A DNA stretch of 64,000 nucleotides. Origin: CAYSGX01 sp964518215. GTDB taxonomy: Bacteria > Bacteroidota > Bacteroidia > Chitinophagales > CAIOSU01. The DNA lies in assembly GCA_964518215.1 (NCBI GenBank), contig CAZFFP010000002.1:27942-91941 (forward strand), read 5' to 3'. The notes below the pieces were generated by a model. That model had not been told where the DNA came from and did no database searches. It was given only the letters and a program-made list of their open reading frames with translations. Made by a program: the position numbers and the translations under genes. Shown one piece after another: positions 54,358 through 63,945 of this stretch. Position 1 is the stretch's first letter; each line of letters begins with the position of its first letter.

Positions 54358-56423
54358 TCCAATACAACAATTTTCTTCGAAACACTCGAATGTTCCTGCA
54401 GGGCTTTCAGAAAATATAATCCTTTGGCGACCTTCATGTGGAATACAGTTCTATTTCCTGACAATTCAAATTCATTCACCACTTCGCCCAACTGATTAAT
54501 GAGCAGAAATTTTCCTTGCATGGAAGATTCAATAAAGATGCTTCCATAAGAAGGATTAGGATATACTCTGAAATCAATTTGTTGCATCAAATTTTCAACA
54601 TCTACTACAACAACACTTTCGCAATCAGAACGCACAGTGCAATTGTTGGTAGTTATATCCACAGCATAATTTCCTGAAGCAGTTGCAGTAAAGGTTTGTT
54701 CATCTTCATCCTGAATTGGTAAGCCGCTATCGCAGTCAATCCATTGATAAGTATCGGCAGTTTGCAAAACAGAAATAATATTGTTGTTGACAGAAAGTTG
54801 TGCATTGGGCAAAAGATTTACCGATAAGTTAAACACCACAATACTATCGCAGCCTGAAACACTTGCAAATGAAACCGGGTAGTTGCCTGCGTCAACAAGT
54901 TTTAATGTAGATGCATAAAGCGTGTCTCCTTCGCAAATGGCAACATTTTCATTAGTGCTGCTGCAAGGTGCATACTTAGCAGCAAACATGGTATTTAAGC
55001 TATTGCCTGTAAGCACAAAGCCAGTACCCGATGGGTGAAAGTCAGTGTTGTTTCGGTAAGCCCCGGTTACCAAAGCATTACCCGAAGCATCGGAAGCAAT
55101 ATCTAATCCCCAGGAAACAGTGCTGGCTCCAAAAACAATTACCCAAACAAAATTTCCGGATTCATCATATTTAGCAGCATAGATGGCCCTGTTGTTAGTG
55201 GGCGCATATTGTGCGCTTGCAGGAGAAGGGTCAAAATCGGTAGCTCCTTCAATGTAACCCGTAATGTAGAGATAGCCTTTTTTGTCGGCATGGAGTGCTC
55301 GGCTGCTGTTGTCGCCCGAACTTGCCTCCAATGCATTTACCCATTCCAGATTTCCTGTGGAAGAATATTTTGCTATAAAAATTTCTGCGCTGCTTAGAGT
55401 GCCATAAGAAAGATTAGTTGCTGAAAAATCAAAATCAACCGTACCTGAATAATCGCCCGTAATGTAAACATTGTTAGAGGCATCTGTGGCGATGCCTCTG
55501 CTAAAACTCGCACTGCCTTCTGCCAATCCTGCCCAAACAAGATTGCCATTATTGTTATACTTAGCAATGAAAATATTTCTTGTTACGCCATTTAAAATCA
55601 ATGAATCGGGTGAAGGGTCGAAATCGCGACCACCAGATATTTCGCCTGTGATGTAAAAATTTCCTTCGTTATCTGTTGCCAAATTTGTAAGTCGGTTCGA
55701 TTGCGAACTTGTTTTTCCTTCAAGTATATTTAACCATTGATAGTTGCCGGAAGCATCATATTTTGCCATAAAAAAAGTTACTCCTGATGCAGCAGTAGAT
55801 GCCTCTCCGCCAGAAGATGATAAATCGAAATCAAACATCACACTGCTGCCACTAATAAACCCACCAATGAAAATATTTCCGTTGGCATCTACATCTACGC
55901 CTCTCAATCCGGCAGTGAAGTTTTTATCAGCCGGAATAGCATTTGCCCAAAGCAAACTGCCTGCAGGCGTGTATTTAGCAACAAACAACATACCGTTACT
56001 AGTAGAATAAATAAGCGAATCGGCTGATGGGTCGAAATCAATTTTTCCGGCAGCAAGACATCCGGCTATAATAATATTTCCGTCTGTGTCGAAACACATA
56101 CCACTGTGAAGATTGATACCCGATGATGCACTTGTGCCTAAAGAAAATGCCCAAAGGTAATTTCCATCAGCATCGTGTTTGGCCAATACTATTCCTGCAT
56201 TGGTAAATGGCACGGTGCCACTTGCAGAAGGGTCTGCATCGAATGTTCCGCTGCCGGCATTACCATTCAAGTAAACATTTCCCGATGCGTCTGTAAGAAT
56301 ATTATGACCTTCAGCATTAGCACCACCCGCATAACCGTTAGCCCAATCTAATTGTAAACTTTGGCCGAAAAGATTTGTACAGATATAAAGCACTAAGGCT
56401 GAAACAAAAAGTAGTTTTTTCAT
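54354..56423 (-). CDS. T9SS cargo with SBBP-type propeller repeats
   Basis: A 689-residue secreted protein with signal peptide (1-20), about seven DASGNVYxTGxxxGxxDFDPS-type repeats (SBBP/beta-propeller, about 25-480), a Cys-containing beta module (about 495-610) and a T9SS type-A sorting domain (FRVYPNPSYGSIFIES ... GLYFLKAL). The module at 54634-54826 is nearly identical in DNA to 57078-57270 in the next gene. Its stop overlaps the symporter stop. Confidence 0.88.
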   Translation of the reverse strand: MKKLLFVSALVLYICTNLFGQSLQLDWANGYAGGANAEGHNILTDASGNVYLNGNAGSGTFDADPSASGTVPFTNAGIVLAKHDADGNYLWAFSLGTSASSGINLHSGMCFDTDGNIIIAGCLAAGKIDFDPSADSLIYSTSNGMLFVAKYTPAGSLLWANAIPADKNFTAGLRGVDVDANGNIFIGGFISGSSVMFDFDLSSSGGEASTAASGVTFFMAKYDASGNYQWLNILEGKTSSQSNRLTNLATDNEGNFYITGEISGGRDFDPSPDSLILNGVTRNIFIAKYNNNGNLVWAGLAEGSASFSRGIATDASNNVYITGDYSGTVDFDFSATNLSYGTLSSAEIFIAKYSSTGNLEWVNALEASSGDNSSRALHADKKGYLYITGYIEGATDFDPSPASAQYAPTNNRAIYAAKYDESGNFVWVIVFGASTVSWGLDIASDASGNALVTGAYRNNTDFHPSGTGFVLTGNSLNTMFAAKYAPCSSTNENVAICEGDTLYASTLKLVDAGNYPVSFASVSGCDSIVVFNLSVNLLPNAQLSVNNNIISVLQTADTYQWIDCDSGLPIQDEDEQTFTATASGNYAVDITTNNCTVRSDCESVVVVDVENLMQQIDFRVYPNPSYGSIFIESSMQGKFLLINQLGEVVNEFELSGNRTVFHMKVAKGLYFLKALQEHSSVSKKIVVLD

Positions 56424-56799
56424 AGGTAATAGTTTGAAAACCTAAAAGTATTGATTAAAACAATAAAATCCTCTTATAAAATTAATTGGATAGCTTGTAA
56501 ATATGCAATAAAAATTACTTAATCACCAGAGTTTTCAATGCCTCAATTTCTTTCTTCAACTGCTCAATCATTTGCTGCTGCTCCTGAATAGCTTTAATTG
56601 CTACTATAGAAAACCCTGCCGAGTTTATGAATATGGTAAAAAAACATTACGGGTAAAAATTAAAGTGCCTAATGCCTTCCAAAAAGTTGCCAACAAAACT
56701 AAACGTGCAGATACTATAAAGCACTAAAAACTTATTTGCTGTAGCCATAGTAATTAATAGAATTGCTAGCATTCAACTTACAAATTGCTACACGTAAAA
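56424..56799. other. Intergenic region with S74 adhesin relic
   Basis: A 376-base gap holding a minus-strand relic of an S74-adhesin C-terminus (56515-56640). On the plus strand a frame reading KTLRVKIKVPNAFQKVANKT-like sequence near 56640-56730 lacks a start and may be another remnant. No intact gene. Confidence 0.5.
56515..56640 (-). pseudogene. Relic of the S74-type adhesin 3' end
   Basis: Minus strand reads AIKAIQEQQQMIEQLKKEIE then ALKTLVIK and a stop. 55 bases (56541-56595) are identical to 59060-59114 in the intact adhesin gene. No start codon or domain precedes it. Confidence 0.85.
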
Positions 56800-58917
56800 T
56801 CACTCAATAACTACAGCCCTCAGTGTCTTATTGGTTTTAGCAGAATAAATAAAATAAATACCTGCATTTAACTGAATAGTTTTTGAAAAGTTGCTATCGG
56901 TGTTTAAGTGAAAAGAAGCTATATCTCTTCCGAAAATATCATATACAACTATGTAGTCTTTTATATTGCTCTTCAAGACAAGTACTCCATTAGAAGGGTT
57001 AGGATATATCGTAATCGCATTTGCGTTTGTTTCACTGTTGATACCCACTACTGTAATATTCTCGCAACCGGAACGCACAGTACAATTGTTGATAGTTATA
57101 TCAACAGCATAATTTCCTGAAGCAGTTGCGGTGAAGGTTTGGCTTTCTTCATTTTGAATGGGTAATTCCGTGTCGCAGTCTATCCATTGATAAGTATCGG
57201 CAGTTTGCGAAACAGTAATAATATTGTTGTTGACAGAAAGTTGTGCATCGGGTAAATCATTTACAGAAAGATTTATGGTTATAATACTATCACAGCCATT
57301 AATAGCTGTGTATGTTGCCGAAAAAACAACAGATGTGTCGGCATAAGAACTATCAGGAAGCATATAGTTCTCTCCTTCACATATTTGTGGGTTTAATATC
57401 GTGAACATAGGGCTGCAAACATCATAACGTGCAAAGAACATATTGGGTGCATTGTTAATCGAATTATAAACTACATTAAAATTAGTGTCGGGATGAAAAT
57501 CGCAGGCACCTCTAAAATAACCTCCTAATAAAATTCCACCGGCAGTATCTTTAATTACAGTGGAAGAGTAGTCATCACTACTACCACCTATTGAAAACCC
57601 GTTGAGAAGATTAAAATTATTGTCGTAAGAAGCATAAAAAAAATCTCCCCCGCCATTATGAGTAACATAGTTAACAATCGTTGTATCAGGATTTAAATCT
57701 ATACTTTGTCTAAACCAACCAACTATATGTGTTACATCATCGGCATCAATATACAAGTCAGTAACATTATTGAATGCAGTTGAGTTTGAATTTTCAGTAC
57801 TTTCTAAAACAGCACCCTTTACATGATTACCATCAGTATCATATTCTGCTGCGTAAAGAATTAATTTACCGGCAGTAGAATTTTGATATATAACTTCATT
57901 ATGAACAGCACTTACACTTACCTGATTAGCGGCTTTACCGGCAACCACAACATTACCATTTGATTTCATGGCTAATGCCGACATGTTTTCGAGTGCGCTT
58001 GAACCAAGTCTGTTCACCCACGAAAGCACACCACTGCTACTCATTTTCATCACATATCCATCGGGTGCGTTGGTGGTAACCACACTTACTAATGTAGTAT
58101 CTGGTCCCGGGTCAAAATCTACAGTGCCCCTGAAAGTTCCGGTAAGAAATATAGAGTTGGAATTATCTAAGCCTATACCTTCTATTCCTACACCACCATT
58201 TAAGGAGTTTAATTTTAAAATTTTCACCCATTGATAAATACCATTTTGGTTGAGCTTCAACACATATGCATCGTTTTGATTACTGGAAGAAGAAGTAATT
58301 AATGCTGAAGTATTGGGGTCAGGATTGAAGTCAACGGTTTTTTGAAAACTCCCGGTTAAGTAAATATTATTGCTTGGGTCAATTGCCATTGATTTAGTAT
58401 AATTATCTCCGGTAGTGCCAACGAGTGTTTTTGCCCAAAGAGTTGTTCCCATTGGAGAAAATTTAGCTATAAATGCATCTACGCGGGTCGATGATTTTGA
58501 AAGCTGAATTGGTGTAGGAGTTGTTTCAAAGACAATACTGGTCTTATAATAACCCCACATATAAATATTGCCCTGATTATCTGTTTTTAAATCGGTAATC
58601 GTTTTATCGGCAGTTCCGGTAAGCTGTTTGCTCCAAACCATACTTCCGTCTAAAGCATATTCGCCTATAAAAATATCTCGCGAACCGGAATCTGTAACAT
58701 AGAACATATTCTGTTGCAAACCACTAAAATCGGTATTAAGCGAATCATAAAAATATCCTGCTACTGCAATATTTCCATTGTTGAGATTCAAGAGTTTGAT
58801 TACATAAGAAGTAGATTCGCTTGAATTAGTATTTACCCATTGAGGAACCTGAGCGTTTGCGATATTAAAAAAAATAAAACAGAAGATGCTGAAAACAGAT
58901 ATGATGATGTTTTTCAT
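56800..58917 (-). CDS. T9SS cargo with SBBP-type propeller repeats
   Basis: A 705-residue secreted protein: signal peptide (1-23, MKNIIISVFSIFCFIF...NAQ), SBBP-like repeats with DFDPGPDT/DFNPDP motifs (about 30-500), the Cys-containing module shared with the neighbouring gene, and a T9SS type-A sorting domain (ITIYPNPSNGVLVLKS ... GIYFIYSAK). The ATG at 58917 begins the signal peptide. Related in architecture to 54354-56423 but not identical outside the shared module. Confidence 0.88.
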   Translation of the reverse strand: MKNIIISVFSIFCFIFFNIANAQVPQWVNTNSSESTSYVIKLLNLNNGNIAVAGYFYDSLNTDFSGLQQNMFYVTDSGSRDIFIGEYALDGSMVWSKQLTGTADKTITDLKTDNQGNIYMWGYYKTSIVFETTPTPIQLSKSSTRVDAFIAKFSPMGTTLWAKTLVGTTGDNYTKSMAIDPSNNIYLTGSFQKTVDFNPDPNTSALITSSSSNQNDAYVLKLNQNGIYQWVKILKLNSLNGGVGIEGIGLDNSNSIFLTGTFRGTVDFDPGPDTTLVSVVTTNAPDGYVMKMSSSGVLSWVNRLGSSALENMSALAMKSNGNVVVAGKAANQVSVSAVHNEVIYQNSTAGKLILYAAEYDTDGNHVKGAVLESTENSNSTAFNNVTDLYIDADDVTHIVGWFRQSIDLNPDTTIVNYVTHNGGGDFFYASYDNNFNLLNGFSIGGSSDDYSSTVIKDTAGGILLGGYFRGACDFHPDTNFNVVYNSINNAPNMFFARYDVCSPMFTILNPQICEGENYMLPDSSYADTSVVFSATYTAINGCDSIITINLSVNDLPDAQLSVNNNIITVSQTADTYQWIDCDTELPIQNEESQTFTATASGNYAVDITINNCTVRSGCENITVVGINSETNANAITIYPNPSNGVLVLKSNIKDYIVVYDIFGRDIASFHLNTDSNFSKTIQLNAGIYFIYSAKTNKTLRAVVIE

Positions 58918-59030
58918 AAACTTGGTTTTAGAAGGTTTAAGTTTTAGAGAATTCAATATTGAGTTTGCGGGATAAAAAATTATTCCTAATCACTTTTTTA
59001 CCAACTCCTCTAAAAATTTTATTCTTTCTT

Positions 59031-60515
59031 TCAATTTTTTTTAAAATCGTCTCTTAATTCCTCAATTTCTTTCTTCAACTGCTCAATCATTTGCTGCTGC
59101 TCCTGAATAGCTTTTACCATAGGCGCTATCAAATCGTTGTATCGCACACTTAGCATACCTTCATCGTCTGTAGTTATTATTCCATTGTTTTCTGCCTTAA
59201 AATAGATAAGTGATTTTTGCAACTCTTGTGCGATTAATCCAAACTCGAGCTTTTGGGAATCGTCATTGTTTCTTGTATAAGAAACCGGATTCAAACTATT
59301 GATAAAATTTAAACCTAATATAGAAGGAGAAACATTAGTTTTCCATCTACTATCGGAAGTTACCGACCATGCTACTTGCACACCAGCATAATTAACGTCT
59401 GTATTGCCAATTCTCACTTGATTGCTACCAGTGGCAGATGGTACCCGGGCACCAAAGCCAATTCCAGTATTATTAAACCCTGTGGTGTTGTTATAAAGTG
59501 CATCGGATCCAATGGCAGTATTATTAGACCCTGTGGTGTTTGATCGAAGTGCATCTACTCCATTGGCAGTATTAAAATTTCCTATGGTATTGTACCAAAG
59601 TGCTTCGTATCCATTGGCAGTATTAGCATTTCCTGTGGTGTTGGCAGCAAGTGCATCTACTCCATTGGCAGTATTAGCATTTCCTGTGGCGTTGTTTTGA
59701 AGTGCATATTCTCCATTTGCAGTATTAGAATTTCCTGTGGTGTTTAATCGAAGTGCAGACCTTCCATTTGCAGTATTACTAAACCCTGTGGTGTTGAAAC
59801 GAAGTGCATCGAATCCAATGGCAGTATTAGAACTTCCTGTGGTGCTGTTTTGAAGTGCATTCCTTCCATTTGCAGTATTCAAACTTCCTGTGGTATTAGA
59901 GCCAAGTGCATCTACTCCTGTGGAAGTATTAGAACTTCCTGTAGTGTTTGCATTAAGCGAACCTAAACCAAAACTAGTATTAGAAGTAGTTAATTTTCCC
60001 GCTAACAGACTATTTCTTTTAAAAACCACATCTTGATTATCGGTTGTTCCTATATAGTTATTATTTGGGTTGGTTCCGCTGTTTCCGCTTAAACCCCAGC
60101 CGGCATCGCCACTTTTTTTTGCAAATAAAGCATAAGGCACACTCAATAATTGGCTTGTGCCTGTAATCGTGTATGAACTTCCTCCATTTAGGTCAATTTC
60201 GGTTTTTACGAAATAAGAACCATTTGCCCAGTCAATAGTAGTAAAATTACCACTTACAACTGTTCCGTTTCCTATTTCAATACTTGCCAAGCCATTGGCG
60301 TTTGTAGTTGGAAATTGCCGTTCAACATATACTGCCGACCCGCTTGCCGACCCCTGCAAAATACTTATTTGCATTCCTATTGAAGTAGATGTTACCAAAT
60401 TGTCACTTCCGTCACGAACAACGGCTTGATAGCTCATTTTTTCGGGTGCTTGAGCAAAAGATAATTCAGCCACAAAAAGTAAGCTGATGCAGATAAAATT
60501 GAAAATGTGTTTCAT
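59031..60515 (-). CDS. Repeat adhesin with S74 intramolecular chaperone domain
   Basis: A 494-residue secreted protein: signal peptide (1-21), an Ig-like start (PEKMSYQAVVRDGSDNLV), ten 17-residue repeats (NTTGxxNTANGxxALxx, DNA 59439-59948) resembling YadA-head-type beta-roll repeats, then an S74 chaperone domain with the Ser387-D-x-R-x-Lys392 dyad (SDSRWK), GLIAQELQ, and a C-terminal coiled coil (about 465-494). Such proteins probably trimerise and self-cleave. It lies 2 bases after the small T9SS gene on the same strand, a likely functional pair. No T9SS sorting domain of its own. Confidence 0.9.
   Translation of the reverse strand: MKHIFNFICISLLFVAELSFAQAPEKMSYQAVVRDGSDNLVTSTSIGMQISILQGSASGSAVYVERQFPTTNANGLASIEIGNGTVVSGNFTTIDWANGSYFVKTEIDLNGGSSYTITGTSQLLSVPYALFAKKSGDAGWGLSGNSGTNPNNNYIGTTDNQDVVFKRNSLLAGKLTTSNTSFGLGSLNANTTGSSNTSTGVDALGSNTTGSLNTANGRNALQNSTTGSSNTAIGFDALRFNTTGFSNTANGRSALRLNTTGNSNTANGEYALQNNATGNANTANGVDALAANTTGNANTANGYEALWYNTIGNFNTANGVDALRSNTTGSNNTAIGSDALYNNTTGFNNTGIGFGARVPSATGSNQVRIGNTDVNYAGVQVAWSVTSDSRWKTNVSPSILGLNFINSLNPVSYTRNNDDSQKLEFGLIAQELQKSLIYFKAENNGIITTDDEGMLSVRYNDLIAPMVKAIQEQQQMIEQLKKEIEELRDDFKKN
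59439..59948 (-). repeat. Ten 51-bp coding tandem repeats
   Basis: Units encode 17 residues each, nine clear and a tenth divergent. Some units differ at only a few bases, so recombination could change copy number in frame. Confidence 0.88.
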
Positions 60516-60517
60516 GG

Positions 60518-61006
60518 CTAATGATTTTTTATGATTTTGAATACTTGTATTTCTCTATGGTTTCTTGAAACTTTCAATATATAACTTCCTTGTGCCAACT
60601 CAGTAAAATCGAATAATGTTTCAGTATTGCTAATGATGCCGTTGAAAAATACTTTTCCCTGCACATCAAAAACCTGATAATTCATTTTATCAAAAATATT
60701 ATCAGCGCTTAGTGTTATCATGTTACTTGTCGGATTCGGAAAAACTTTGAGCGATAATTCTATGCCTTTTATTTCTTCTGCCGACACAAGTAAAACCTCA
60801 TAAGGTTGCTGCACGCCTTGCGAAATGCTTCCGTTAGCATTGGAAACATTTATGTAGTCTATTTGTCCAATAGAAAAACTCACGGAGCCGCCACTTCCCG
60901 CAGCGTCTCCACCGGCAGACACGGTGTTACTTTGTGCTTTTATGAGTAAACTTGAAGCAAAAAACATCAGTAAGAAAACCGTTTTTTTAAACAACATAAT
61001 AGTCAT
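60518..61006 (-). CDS. Small protein with T9SS sorting domain, partner of the S74 adhesin
   Basis: A 162-residue protein with signal peptide (about 1-25), a short glycine-rich region (SAGGDAAGSGGSVSFSIGQIDY ... GSISQGVQQPYEV) and a T9SS type-A sorting domain (LKVFPNPTSNMITL ... GSYILKV). It lies just upstream of the repeat adhesin (2-base gap). Small sorting-domain proteins of this kind often accompany S74 adhesins in Bacteroidota and may anchor them; this is inference. ATG at 61006 chosen, 60997 also possible. Confidence 0.82.
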   Translation of the reverse strand: MTIMLFKKTVFLLMFFASSLLIKAQSNTVSAGGDAAGSGGSVSFSIGQIDYINVSNANGSISQGVQQPYEVLLVSAEEIKGIELSLKVFPNPTSNMITLSADNIFDKMNYQVFDVQGKVFFNGIISNTETLFDFTELAQGSYILKVSRNHREIQVFKIIKNH

Positions 61007-61021
61007 GAGTTCTTTTTTAGT

Positions 61022-61054
61022 TTTTAAAAACAAAGCCGCCCCATAGAGGCGGCT
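61022..61054 (-). terminator. Terminator after the beta-helix lipoprotein gene
   Basis: Minus strand: AGCCGCC / GGCGGCT stem (61034-61040, 61048-61054) followed by TTGTTTTT. Confidence 0.75.
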
Positions 61055-61111
61055 AATAGTTCCTTTCTTTCAAATTTTTTTTTGAAAGAATATTGGTTGG
61101 TTTCACGGCAA

Positions 61112-62326
61112 TTAAAAATTGCAAATATCTTCTCCCAAATCATTAAACACAGTATTGGTTTCAGAAAAATCAGGTGCATGTGCAGGCGAATATCTGATGC
61201 CGCAATAAGTTGAATTGGAAACTCCGCAATTCACCATTGTCAGTCTGTAAGGTCCTGAAAAGCTGCTGCCTACTCTTATAACTTCTCGGTTGGTGCCACC
61301 GGTTTTCGGGGAACTGCCTCCACCCGATATGTTGGCGTAAGTAAATACATTATTGATGTTATTGCTGTTTACATAAATCCCTTTCCAATAATCCTTCACA
61401 CCACCTTCGCCTCTTATTTCAACGGGGTTTGTCTGCGTGCCATTGATGGTTAAAGCTCCGGTCGAATTTACTTCTATAGCCAAATCAGAACCTACCTCAA
61501 TTTGCACACCCTCACCAATGGTAAGCGTACCATTGTTGTTTCCGCTTGCAATGTCTAGAGGCGCATTGATAAATATTGGTGCTCCCGGTTTAGTCCAGGA
61601 ATGGTTGCCTGTAATCGCATTGGATGAACTGCCTGCATGCACTTCTATTTTATTCAAGCCATTGCTGTTTATCGTATTAAACCCCAAATCTTTCACAAGA
61701 GCAGCAAATACCCTGATAGGGTATTGATTGTTGCCACTGAGAGTATTTCCGTCAAAGCCCGCAAGCGCATCATCATTGCCATTGAGTCTGGCAACATGAA
61801 TGCCATCACCGGCACTGTTACTAATGGTGGAGTTTTTTATCTCCACCTTGCTGTTGCCAGCCAAACTGATATTGGCTTTTATATTGGCTCCGTCCCACGA
61901 TAAACTTCCTCCACCATCAACAGTGGTGAAATACATTTTGTTACTGTTGTTGGAACTACTGAAACGAATGCCTCTCCAAAAACCGGAAGAAGGACTTTCG
62001 CCTCGCATAATGATAGGCTTTGCAGATGTTCCTTGTGCATCTAAAACACCGGAACTTCTGAATTCTAAACCGGCATCTTCACTAAAAGCAATTTCAACCC
62101 CGGGCTCAATAATAAGTCTTGCTTCTACAATAATTCTGCAAGAAATAATATAGTCGGGTGAACTGCCTCTGTCCACTAAGGTCAGCGAAGAACTGATGGT
62201 GGAGCAGTCTAAAATTTCAGGTTGAACATTATTGTTATCGTCATCGTCTTTATCATCTTTTTTACATCCTGACATAGAAGAAAGAATAATTGCAAAGGGC
62301 AGCAATAGAAGAAATAATCTTTTCAT
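61112..62326 (-). CDS. Right-handed beta-helix lipoprotein
   Basis: A 404-residue lipoprotein with lipobox SMSGC (Cys21) followed by an Asp-rich linker (KKDDKDDDDNNN), then repeated beta-helix rungs (SGVLDAQGTSAKPIIMRGE, GVQIEVGSDLAIEV, TNPVEIRGEG), a Pectin-lyase-like fold. Probably surface-exposed. The two similar halves (about 60-215 and 255-400) share GFWRGIRF/DYWKGIYV motifs, indicating internal duplication. No catalytic residues identified. Separate transcript, ending in the terminator at 61022-61054. Confidence 0.85.
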   Translation of the reverse strand: MKRLFLLLLPFAIILSSMSGCKKDDKDDDDNNNVQPEILDCSTISSSLTLVDRGSSPDYIISCRIIVEARLIIEPGVEIAFSEDAGLEFRSSGVLDAQGTSAKPIIMRGESPSSGFWRGIRFSSSNNSNKMYFTTVDGGGSLSWDGANIKANISLAGNSKVEIKNSTISNSAGDGIHVARLNGNDDALAGFDGNTLSGNNQYPIRVFAALVKDLGFNTINSNGLNKIEVHAGSSSNAITGNHSWTKPGAPIFINAPLDIASGNNNGTLTIGEGVQIEVGSDLAIEVNSTGALTINGTQTNPVEIRGEGGVKDYWKGIYVNSNNINNVFTYANISGGGSSPKTGGTNREVIRVGSSFSGPYRLTMVNCGVSNSTYCGIRYSPAHAPDFSETNTVFNDLGEDICNF

Positions 62327-62526
62327 GGAAGTTTGATTTTAGTTTTGCCGAAGTTATTGATATTTAATTTATAAACAGGAGTATAATATTGCGTTTTGTG
62401 ATGACAGATTTTCAAAATAATAACACGCTGAAATATTGTATTACACGATTTCACATTATTGGCGAACTATTAGTTAATTTCGAAAACAACATTTTGTGAC
62501 AACTATACCATTAAAATAAAATCTTC

Positions 62527-63945
62527 ATGAGGGCGAAGGAACTTACAGAAATACTTTCCAAAAAAGAGAAAAAAGAATTTGAAGTCAGGCTAAAGCATCA
62601 TTCAAGGGTTTCCTTACTACCACTGTATTTAGAATTGTCAGAAAATGAAGTTCCCACTAAAGAGTCACTATTCATTTCGTTTGCTCAAAAAAAATATCGT
62701 AAAGAAAATGATTATTTGCTGAGAAACGAATTGCGTTTACTTTCAAAAGAAATTGAAATGTTTCTTACAGAAATGGAAGCCCGCAACAGATTCGCCAACA
62801 ATGATATTTGTGTCAGAATGTGGTTGCTCGAAAGAATGTTGGAGCATCATCGCATTCATGAATTTGAATTGGAATGGAAAGAGTTAATGAAAATAGCAGA
62901 ACTGAAAGCCGATACTTTTTCTGCCATGCAACTTTCAAAAATCTATTCCGAATACAGATTAAAACATACAGAAATCAATGCTGCAGAAATTGAAATGCAC
63001 TTATCGTTATTAAATACTCAAAACGAAGCGATACATTTATACTTAGATGAAGAGCTTTCAGAAACCATCATCAAGCAAAATTTTCTAATTGCGAATATGA
63101 GGGCAATCAATGCAAAGGTTGATGAAAACAAAAAGAGTTTGATAAAACTGCCTGTAAAACAGTTGAAACAAATTATCGAATACAACCATCTCAAAGCGAA
63201 AAGCTATTTGATTCGAGGCATAGAAAAAATCAACTTACTGATAGAGCTAATAAAACTTCACGAAAAAACATCTAAGTATAGAAGTCGCTCTCCTCACGAA
63301 CTTTCAAATATTTATGGCAATATAGGTTTAGAATATTTTTTGCAAAAAAATTATTCAAAAGCTAATGATTACTATAACAAAGCAATTGCAGCTGTTAAAG
63401 ATGACGTTCCCAATCTTGGGCTTTTATACAACTATGCCATCAATACCATGATGTTGGGCAAGTATAAGACCATGCAAAATATTTATGCCAATTACAAAAA
63501 CGAAATAGAACAAAGCGATAAGACAAAACATCGTTTCAGATATTTCGCAGCCATTAGTTTTTTATTAGACAATAATCACAACAAAGCTTTTAATCTTTTA
63601 GAAAATGATTTGCTCAAACGTCCTGCTCATGAATATTACTATTATCGTATTGTTTATGCAATGGTGTATTTCGACAGCAAAGAATATCTCCTTGCTGAAA
63701 GAGAACTGAACAATATCTTACAAAGTATCAGAAAAAATAAGAACGCTGTTTTTGAAGATAAAAATTTGGTGATGGTATTTCTCCGGTTGGTTCAAGTAGT
63801 TTTTAAATTCAGCAACACTAGTTCTTATCAGAAAAAACTGAATGAGATATCTCAAAAAATTTCTGACATGCAAAAAGATAAAAGCAATTTTTCGGTAATA
63901 ATTTATCAGTGGTTAACAACGAGAATAGAAAAATTGATTCCTTGA
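62527..63945 (+). CDS. TPR-like helical-repeat protein
   Basis: A 472-residue, almost entirely helical, charged protein without signal peptide or membrane segment. TPR-like repeats are seen at about 255-330 (LSNIYGNIGLEYFLQKNYSKANDYYNKAIAAV, then LLYNYAINTMMLGKYKTMQNIY). The N-terminal 200 residues are helical without a clear family. It may be a scaffold or regulator in the cytoplasm. Not recognised as a named protein; it is divergent from the beta-helix lipoprotein gene across a 200-base gap. Confidence 0.78.
   Translation: MRAKELTEILSKKEKKEFEVRLKHHSRVSLLPLYLELSENEVPTKESLFISFAQKKYRKENDYLLRNELRLLSKEIEMFLTEMEARNRFANNDICVRMWLLERMLEHHRIHEFELEWKELMKIAELKADTFSAMQLSKIYSEYRLKHTEINAAEIEMHLSLLNTQNEAIHLYLDEELSETIIKQNFLIANMRAINAKVDENKKSLIKLPVKQLKQIIEYNHLKAKSYLIRGIEKINLLIELIKLHEKTSKYRSRSPHELSNIYGNIGLEYFLQKNYSKANDYYNKAIAAVKDDVPNLGLLYNYAINTMMLGKYKTMQNIYANYKNEIEQSDKTKHRFRYFAAISFLLDNNHNKAFNLLENDLLKRPAHEYYYYRIVYAMVYFDSKEYLLAERELNNILQSIRKNKNAVFEDKNLVMVFLRLVQVVFKFSNTSSYQKKLNEISQKISDMQKDKSNFSVIIYQWLTTRIEKLIP

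Noticed and set aside
59512..59700. Open frame on the plus strand within the repeats
   Set aside because: It is the antisense shadow of the coding repeats.
59439..59948. CRISPR-like regular repeats
   Set aside because: Period is 51 bp without unique spacers and the repeats are in frame in an adhesin gene.
62440..62480. Possible further copy of the two-part element before the TPR-like gene
   Set aside because: The upstream box differs at several positions, and neither the 14-base spacer nor the TNTRTAAC box fits.
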